Assembly: GCF_027587195.1 (NCBI RefSeq)
Contig: NZ_JAPDDP010000044.1
Location: 1-64,000 of the forward strand
Reading direction: 5' to 3'
Source: Solirubrobacter phytolaccae
GTDB lineage: Bacteria; Actinomycetota; Thermoleophilia; Solirubrobacterales; Solirubrobacteraceae
Length of the DNA stretch: 64,000 bases
The position numbers and the translations under genes are program-made. The notes under the pieces are model-generated. The model was not told where the DNA came from. It worked only from the letters and a program-made list of their open reading frames with translations, and did not search any database. Positions 58,762 through 64,000 of the stretch are shown piece by piece (the stretch's first letter is position 1; every line of letters begins with the position of its first letter).

Positions 58762-59984
58762 GCTCACGTTGGCTGGAGTTGCCCGGTCACGTCACCGAGA
58801 ACCCCGGCGACCTCCCGAAGGGCTTCAAGGCCGCGGGCGTCGCGGCGGGCATCAAGCCCAGCGGCGGGATGGACGTCGGCCTGCTGGTCTGCAGCGAGGC
58901 CGGCTGCGTGAGCGCGACCCGCTTCACGCGCAGCGGCATCCTCGCCGCGCCCGTCGTCCTCACGAAGGAACGCGCCCGCCAGGACGCGATCCGCGTCGTG
59001 ATCGTCAACTCCGGCAACGCGAACGCCGCCACCGGCAACCGCGGCTTCGAGCAGGCGGCGCGCATGCAGGGCGCCGCGGCGATGGCCGGCGGCGCGCGCG
59101 AGGATCAGGTCGCGGTCGCCTCGACCGGCGTGATCGGCGTGCAGCTGGACGCCGGCGACGTGATCCGCGGCATCGCTCGCGCCCGCGGTGACCTGCGCGA
59201 GTACGGCCACGGCGACTTCTCCGAGGCGATCCAGACCACGGACCAGTTCGCCAAGGAGGTCGAGGTCGACGTCGCGCTGAGCGCCGGCACCGTGCGCCTC
59301 ACCGCGCAGGCCAAGGGCGCCGGGATGATCTCCCCGAACTTCGCCACGATGCTGTGCTTCGTCCAGACCGACGCGGGCCTGGACGCGAAGTTCGCCGACC
59401 TGCTGCTCGGCCTGTGCGTGGAGCGCTCGTTCGACCGCATCTCCGTCGACGGCCAGCTCTCCACCAACGACACGGTGATCTTCCAGGCCAGCGGCGCCTC
59501 CGGCGTCCAGCTCGAGGCGGAGTCCGAGGACGCGACGAAGTTCGGCGAGGCGCTCGACTGGGCGCTGCGCAAGCTCGCGCTGGACATCGTCCGCGACGGC
59601 GAGGGCTCCAAGCGGATCGGTCGCGTCGTCGTGCGCGGCGGGTCGCACGAGGTGGCGGAGAACGCCGCGCGGGCGATCGCGAACTCTCCGCTGGTCAAGG
59701 CCGCGCTGCACGGCGGGGACCCGAACTGGGGCCGGATCGTGCAGGCCGTCGGCGGCGCGCTGACCGACACGGCGCCGCTCGCGGTCGACGTGTTCATCGA
59801 GTCGGTGCAAGTGGCCGCGGCGGGCATGGCGATCCCGTTCGACGTGGCCAAGCTGGCCGAGGCGGTCAGCGGCGACGAGGTCGAGTACGACGTCGTGCTG
59901 CCCGGGAGCGGGGCGGAGACCGAGGTCTTCTTCTCCGATCTCTCGCACGAGTACGTGACCATCAACGCCGACTACACGACGTGA
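58758..59984 (+). CDS. argJ: Glutamate N-acetyltransferase (ornithine acetyltransferase)
   Basis: 408 residues. KGAGMISPNFATMLCFVQTDAG contains the Ala-Thr bond where ArgJ cuts itself; the Thr becomes the nucleophile. The substrate region has GVAAGIKPSGGMDVGLLV, VNSGNANAATGNRGF and ASTGVIGVQLD. The C-terminal GDPNWGRIVQAVGGAL is conserved. It moves the acetyl group from acetylornithine to glutamate and may also acetylate glutamate from acetyl-CoA, since no argA is seen nearby. Overlaps argC and argB. Confidence 0.96.
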   Translation: MSSRWLELPGHVTENPGDLPKGFKAAGVAAGIKPSGGMDVGLLVCSEAGCVSATRFTRSGILAAPVVLTKERARQDAIRVVIVNSGNANAATGNRGFEQAARMQGAAAMAGGAREDQVAVASTGVIGVQLDAGDVIRGIARARGDLREYGHGDFSEAIQTTDQFAKEVEVDVALSAGTVRLTAQAKGAGMISPNFATMLCFVQTDAGLDAKFADLLLGLCVERSFDRISVDGQLSTNDTVIFQASGASGVQLEAESEDATKFGEALDWALRKLALDIVRDGEGSKRIGRVVVRGGSHEVAENAARAIANSPLVKAALHGGDPNWGRIVQAVGGALTDTAPLAVDVFIESVQVAAAGMAIPFDVAKLAEAVSGDEVEYDVVLPGSGAETEVFFSDLSHEYVTINADYTT

Positions 59985-60838
59985 CGCCGATGCGCGACGT
60001 CGGCACACTCCTGGAGGCGCTCCCGTACATCCGGGAGTTCCACGGCAAGACGGTCGTCATCAAGTACGGCGGCGCGGCGATGAACGACCCGGCGCTGCGC
60101 GAGGAGTTCGCACGCGACGTCGTGCTGCTCAAGTACGTCGGGCTGAACCCGATCATCGTCCACGGCGGCGGGCCGGACATCACCGCCTACATGAACCGCC
60201 TGAACATGCCGGTCGAGTTCATCGGCGGGCTGCGCGTGAGCGACGAGGACACCGTCGAGATCGCGAAGATGGTGCTCGTCGGCAAGGTCAACAAGGACAT
60301 CGTCGGCCGGATCAATCGCCACGGGCAGCCCGCGGTCGGCCTGTCCGGTGACGACGGCCAGCTGTTCCGCGTGAGCACCATGCTCGGCCCGGGCGGCGAG
60401 GACATCGGCTTCGTCGGCAAGATCGACCGCGTCGACGTCGGCGTGCTCACCCACATCGCCGAGGACTACATCCCGGTCGTCGCGTCGGTCGGCGCGGACC
60501 GCACCGGACGCTCGCACAACGTCAACGCCGACGAGGCCGCGGGCGCGATCGCGCGGGCGCTGGGCGCCTACAAGGTCATCTTCCTCACGGACGTGGCGGG
60601 CTGGCTGCGCGACCCCGCGGATCCCGACAGCGTGATCTCCGAGGCGGGCGCGGACGAGGTCGAAACCGCGCTCGAGCACATGCAGGGCGGGATGCGGCCC
60701 AAGCTGCAGGCGTGCGTGGAGGCCATCCACGGCGGCGTCACCTACGCGCACATCATCGACGGGCGGCTGCCGCACTCGCTGCTGCTCGAGCTGTTCACGG
60801 ATGCCGGCATCGGGACGAAAGTGAGGCCGGCGACGTGA
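59981..60838 (+). CDS. argB: Acetylglutamate kinase
   Basis: 285 residues from GTG 59981 (GTGA overlap with argJ); an ATG at 59990 is the other option. Motifs: KTVVIKYGGAAMNDPALRE (P-loop-like), PIIVHGGGPDITAYMNRL, KIDRVDVGVL, RSHNVNADEAAGAIARALGA and FLTDVAGWL. It phosphorylates N-acetylglutamate, step 2 of the pathway, and is the usual site of arginine feedback. The N-terminus lacks the long helix of the most strongly Arg-inhibited kinases, so feedback strength is uncertain. Confidence 0.95.
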   Translation: MTPMRDVGTLLEALPYIREFHGKTVVIKYGGAAMNDPALREEFARDVVLLKYVGLNPIIVHGGGPDITAYMNRLNMPVEFIGGLRVSDEDTVEIAKMVLVGKVNKDIVGRINRHGQPAVGLSGDDGQLFRVSTMLGPGGEDIGFVGKIDRVDVGVLTHIAEDYIPVVASVGADRTGRSHNVNADEAAGAIARALGAYKVIFLTDVAGWLRDPADPDSVISEAGADEVETALEHMQGGMRPKLQACVEAIHGGVTYAHIIDGRLPHSLLLELFTDAGIGTKVRPAT

Positions 60839-61950
60839 GCCTGGCGAATACCTACGCGCGCTACCCCGTCGAGTTCGTCAGCGGCGAGGGCGCCTGGCTG
60901 ACCGACAGCAAGGGCGAGCGCTACCTGGACTTCCTCGCGGGGATCGCGGTCAACAACCTCGGCCACTCGCACCCGCGGCTCGTGGAGGCGGTGCGCGAGC
61001 AGGCCGGGCGGCTGATCCACGTCTCCAACCTCTTCTACACCGAGCCGAACGTGCGGCTGGCGGAGCGCCTGTGCGCGCGGTCGTTCGGCGAGAGCGTCTT
61101 CTTCTGCAACAGCGGCGCCGAGGCCAACGAGGCCGCGATCAAGCTCGCCCGCAAGCACCGCCCGCGCGGCGACGTGATCGTGGCGCTGAACGCGTTCCAC
61201 GGGCGGACCTACGGCGCTTTGAGCGCCACGCCGCAGGAGGCCAAGCAGGCGCCGTTCGCGCCGCTCGTGCCCGGGTTCCGGGCGGTCGAGGCGAGCGACG
61301 TCGCCGCTGCCGTGGACGCCGACACCGCCGCCGTGCTGATCGAGCCGATCCAGGGCGAGTCCGGCGTCAACGTGATGTCGTCCGAGCTGCTGGCCGGCAT
61401 CCGCGCGGCCTGCGACGAGGTCGGCGCCGCGCTGATCTTCGACGAGGTGCAGACCGGCATGGGGCGGACGGGCTCGCTGTGGGCCTACGAGCAGCTGGGC
61501 GTCGTCCCGGACGCGATGACGCTCGCGAAGGGCCTCGCCGGCGGCCTGCCGATGGGCGCGCTGGTGATCGGCCCGAAGCTGCAGGAGGTCTTCGTCCCCG
61601 GCGACCACGGCTCGACGTTCGCCGGCGGCCCACTGGTGAGCGCCGCGGCCAATGTCGCGCTCGACGTGATCGACGACGAGACGTTCCTCGCGCGCGTGCG
61701 CGAGACCGGTGAGCGGCTCGTGGCGAAGCTGCAGGAGCTGCCCTACGTGGTCTCGGTGCGCGGTCGCGGGCTCATGGTGGCGGCCGAGATCAACGTCGAG
61801 GCGCCGAAGTTGGCGACGCGGGCGCTGCTCGAGCAGCAGCTGATCATCAACGCCACCGGTGCCACCACCTTGCGCTTCCTGCCGCCCCTGATCGTCGGCG
61901 CGGACGAGATCGACGAAGCCGTCGATCGTCTGAAAAAGCTCGATATCTGA
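60835..61950 (+). CDS. argD: Acetylornithine aminotransferase
   Basis: 371 residues from GTG 60835, overlapping argB by 4 bp. This PLP class III aminotransferase has ANTYARYPVEFVSGEGAWL at the start, SNLFYTEPNVRLAERL, FCNSGAEANEAAIKLARK, GRTYGALSAT, FDEVQTGMGRTG and the PLP lysine in MTLAKGLAGGLPMGAL. It makes N-acetylornithine from the semialdehyde. Last gene of the seven-gene chain; a short hairpin follows. The argF, argG, argH and argR genes are not in the window. Confidence 0.96.
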   Translation: MSLANTYARYPVEFVSGEGAWLTDSKGERYLDFLAGIAVNNLGHSHPRLVEAVREQAGRLIHVSNLFYTEPNVRLAERLCARSFGESVFFCNSGAEANEAAIKLARKHRPRGDVIVALNAFHGRTYGALSATPQEAKQAPFAPLVPGFRAVEASDVAAAVDADTAAVLIEPIQGESGVNVMSSELLAGIRAACDEVGAALIFDEVQTGMGRTGSLWAYEQLGVVPDAMTLAKGLAGGLPMGALVIGPKLQEVFVPGDHGSTFAGGPLVSAAANVALDVIDDETFLARVRETGERLVAKLQELPYVVSVRGRGLMVAAEINVEAPKLATRALLEQQLIINATGATTLRFLPPLIVGADEIDEAVDRLKKLDI

Positions 61951-61962
61951 CACCTGGAAAGC

Positions 61963-61980
61963 GGTGCATCTCGATGCACC
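61963..61980 (+). terminator. Hairpin after argD
   Basis: GGTGCAT (61963-61969) pairs perfectly with ATGCACC (61974-61980) over loop CTCG. There is no T-run; a direct repeat AACTGG (61984-61989, 61996-62001) follows. Confidence 0.5.
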
Positions 61981-62063
61981 GTCAACTGGCCCGTTAACTG
62001 GTCAGCAGGATCCGATGCAGTGGCGCGATCCGGCAAATCGCCAGCTAGGGTCCCGCCGGCCCC

Positions 62064-64000
62064 ATGACGAGCCCCACTCTGGATGTTGCGCACTCCGCGG
62101 CCCGGCTGATTGCCGACGGCCGCGCGGCGGGTCGCAGCGGGTTGCAGGACGTTGCGTCGATGTTCGCTCGCACGCACGACTGCGCCTGCGTCATCTACCT
62201 CAAGTCGGCGCTGCGCGGTGCGGTGGTGCCGATGGCGGCGGCGTCCGAGCGGCCGGACATCGCCGCGTATATGAGCGAGTACGTCGGCCGGGACTCCGGC
62301 TGGCCGAGCGAGAAGCTCCTGGACGCCTTCCGGCGCGGCGAGACGCTCGACCGGACCGGTGACCCGGCGGACCTCGCCAACTGGGTCGGGCCGCCCGCGG
62401 GCACGCACACGCTGCACTTCGGGCTGCATTCGCTGTTCGCCGCGCCGGTGCGTCGTCCCGGCGCCGCGCGGATCGCGGGCGTCGTGGCCGTCGGCCGGCA
62501 CGAGGGTGAGCCGCCGCTGAGCGACGCGGACCGCGCGGCCGTGCTCGCGCTCGTCGACGCTCTGACCGACCCGATGGTGCGCGAGCGCGACGCGTGGGAG
62601 ATGCACGAGCGCCTCGAGGCGACGGTGCGCGCGGGCCGGCTGGAGCTGCTCGGCGACGGGCGGCTGGCGACCGCGTTCCGCTACTCGACCGCGGGCATCG
62701 CGATCTTCACGCTCGACCCGGCCCGGCCGCGCGTCGTGGACCTCAACGAGCGCCTGGCCGAGGTGCTCGGCGCGTCGCCGCACGTCCTGCTCGCCCGGCG
62801 CGGCGTGCGCGACTTCGTGCATCGCGACGACGTCGCCGCGGCCAAGCTCGCGCTGCGCCGGCTGCACGCGGGCGAGGTGGAGTTCAGCCGCCGGCGTCTG
62901 CGGCTGCTCGGCGATGGGGACGAGTACGTCGCGTGCGACGTGGTCCTCTCGCTCGCTCGCGACAACGCCGGGGTCTCGCGCTACGGCCTCTGCCAGATCG
63001 TCGACGTCGAGGAGCCGCGGCGCGCGCATCACCCGCTCGCGCGCGAGGTGCGCGCGCAGGAGATGCTCGCCGCGCTCGGCCGGCTCGCCCTGGAAGGCAC
63101 GCCGGACGCCCACCTGATGCGGACCACGGCGGCGGGGATCGGCAGCGCGCTGGCGGTCGACGCGGCGATGGTGCTCGAGCGCCGGCCGGACGGCACGACC
63201 GCGACGGTCGCGGCGCACGGCTCGGTGCCGATGGCGATGCCGGTCGCGGACGAGCTCCCGGGCGCCGCGCGGCTGCTCGAGGGCGCGCTGCTGCCGTCGG
63301 TGTGGCGCGGCGCGGGCGTGCGTGGGGCGATCGTGGCGCCGCTCGGCCTCGGGCCGGGGCCGCGCCGCTGGCTCGCGGCCGCCAGCTACGAGACGCGGTC
63401 GTTCACGGCGGGCGAGGAGCGCGTGGTCGAGACCGCCGCGCACCTGGTCTCCACCGCGGGCGCCGACCGGCCGGTGCGGGCTTCGCAGCCGCCCGAGCTG
63501 GCCGCGCTCCCCGGGCGCGAGCAGTTCGCGGACCGCGTCACGCACGCGATCGCGCGCGCGGGGCGCCAGGGCGAGTCGGTCGCGGTGCTCACGCTCGACG
63601 TCGACGGCTTCCGCGACGTCAACGACACGTTCGGCTACGAGGTCGGCGACGAGGTGCTCGCGACGTTCGCGCGCCGGCTGGAGGGCGTGCTGCGCGCGGG
63701 GGACACGCTCGCGCGGCTCGGCGGCGACGAGTTCGGGATCGTCTGCGAGGACATCTCCGGCGAGCGCGGCACGATCGAGATCGTCCGCCGCGTGATCGGC
63801 GCGTTCGAGGCGCCGGTGGTCGTGGACGAGCACGTGCTGCACCCGGCGGTGTCGATCGGCGTGGCGCTGGGCGACTGGGTGTCCAGCAGCGCGGACTCGC
63901 TGATGCGCGACGCGGAGACCGCGCTCCAGCGCGCGCAGGACCAGCCCGGGACGACCTACGAGCTGTTCGACCGCACGATGCGCCGGCGTGTCGCCGAGCG
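62064..64000 (+). CDS. PAS/GAF diguanylate cyclase, C-terminus beyond window
   Basis: Starts at ATG 62064 and runs off the right edge after about 645 residues. The N-terminal 170 residues look like a GAF domain, then a PAS domain at about 205-300 (STAGIAIFTLDPARPRVVDLNERLA and FVHRDDVAAA), a second GAF at about 325-470, and a GGDEF domain with intact GGDEF at 553-557. The inhibitory-site RAGD lies 5 residues before it, so feedback by c-di-GMP is likely. An EAL domain may follow outside the window. It should make c-di-GMP in response to a bound ligand. No TM is seen. Confidence 0.88.
   Translation, partial: MTSPTLDVAHSAARLIADGRAAGRSGLQDVASMFARTHDCACVIYLKSALRGAVVPMAAASERPDIAAYMSEYVGRDSGWPSEKLLDAFRRGETLDRTGDPADLANWVGPPAGTHTLHFGLHSLFAAPVRRPGAARIAGVVAVGRHEGEPPLSDADRAAVLALVDALTDPMVRERDAWEMHERLEATVRAGRLELLGDGRLATAFRYSTAGIAIFTLDPARPRVVDLNERLAEVLGASPHVLLARRGVRDFVHRDDVAAAKLALRRLHAGEVEFSRRRLRLLGDGDEYVACDVVLSLARDNAGVSRYGLCQIVDVEEPRRAHHPLAREVRAQEMLAALGRLALEGTPDAHLMRTTAAGIGSALAVDAAMVLERRPDGTTATVAAHGSVPMAMPVADELPGAARLLEGALLPSVWRGAGVRGAIVAPLGLGPGPRRWLAAASYETRSFTAGEERVVETAAHLVSTAGADRPVRASQPPELAALPGREQFADRVTHAIARAGRQGESVAVLTLDVDGFRDVNDTFGYEVGDEVLATFARRLEGVLRAGDTLARLGGDEFGIVCEDISGERGTIEIVRRVIGAFEAPVVVDEHVLHPAVSIGVALGDWVSSSADSLMRDAETALQRAQDQPGTTYELFDRTMRRRVAE

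Noticed and set aside
61984-62001. AACTGG direct repeat after argD as an ArgR operator
   Set aside because: It lies at the end of the operon, is not AT-rich and does not resemble an ARG box; chance repetition is likely.

Overview
The window is GC-rich, densely packed bacterial chromosome. The best match by gene content is an actinobacterium of the Thermoleophilia (Solirubrobacter/Conexibacter type). This rests on GTG and TTG starts, many start codons with a TAnnnT hexamer 5-8 bases upstream and no Shine-Dalgarno, an Rpf-like resuscitation factor, an F420-type LLM oxidoreductase, many secreted proteins with Asp/Gly-rich repeats, and the gene order thrS, infC-rpmI-rplT, trmH-pheST-argCJBD. The taxonomic call is an inference. 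Layout: 1-8719 holds regulators and signalling genes: a LuxR-type ATPase cut by the left edge, a MarR/MFS pair, an ArsR-like repressor, a Lys-rich secreted protein, an ECF sigma factor with a membrane partner, an orphan chemoreceptor and a flavoprotein. 8823-18400 is the most unusual part: four overlapping same-strand genes encoding a CHAT protease-ATPase, a 1748-residue STAND ATPase with TPR-like repeats ending in a catalytically dead CHAT domain, an HExxH metallopeptidase and a zymogen-like trypsin. None has an export signal, which suggests an intracellular, nucleotide-gated proteolytic cascade, possibly for defence or programmed death. 18438-26607 holds three tRNA genes (Gly, Cys, Val), a divergent FtsH, an epimerase, an Nramp-like transporter with a 32-residue membrane partner, a secreted Pro/Thr-repeat protein and two alpha/beta hydrolases. 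26654-38788 holds large secreted proteins, hydrolases, an OFA-type MFS transporter with a 34-residue membrane partner, an LLM oxidoreductase, and a PASTA lipoprotein convergent with a membrane Ser/Thr kinase. 38942-48216 holds an M20 peptidase and a long minus-strand array: an Rpf-like factor, a class V aminotransferase, a LOG-family protein, and three secreted Asp/Gly-repeat paralogues with a GH13 glucosidase among them. 48618-61950 is the translation and arginine block: thrS, infC-rpmI-rplT, a possible leader peptide with attenuator, then trmH-pheS-pheT-argC-argJ-argB-argD as one chain of overlapping genes. The right edge cuts a PAS/GAF/GGDEF diguanylate cyclase. How the parts work together: the arg genes take acetylglutamate to ornithine, with ArgJ recycling the acetyl group, and are translationally chained to phenylalanyl-tRNA synthetase. 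In the protease cluster, the STAND protein is the likely sensor and scaffold, the CHAT protease the initiator, and the trypsin, with an Arg-IVGG activation site, a likely downstream executor. That model is inference from motifs and gene order.
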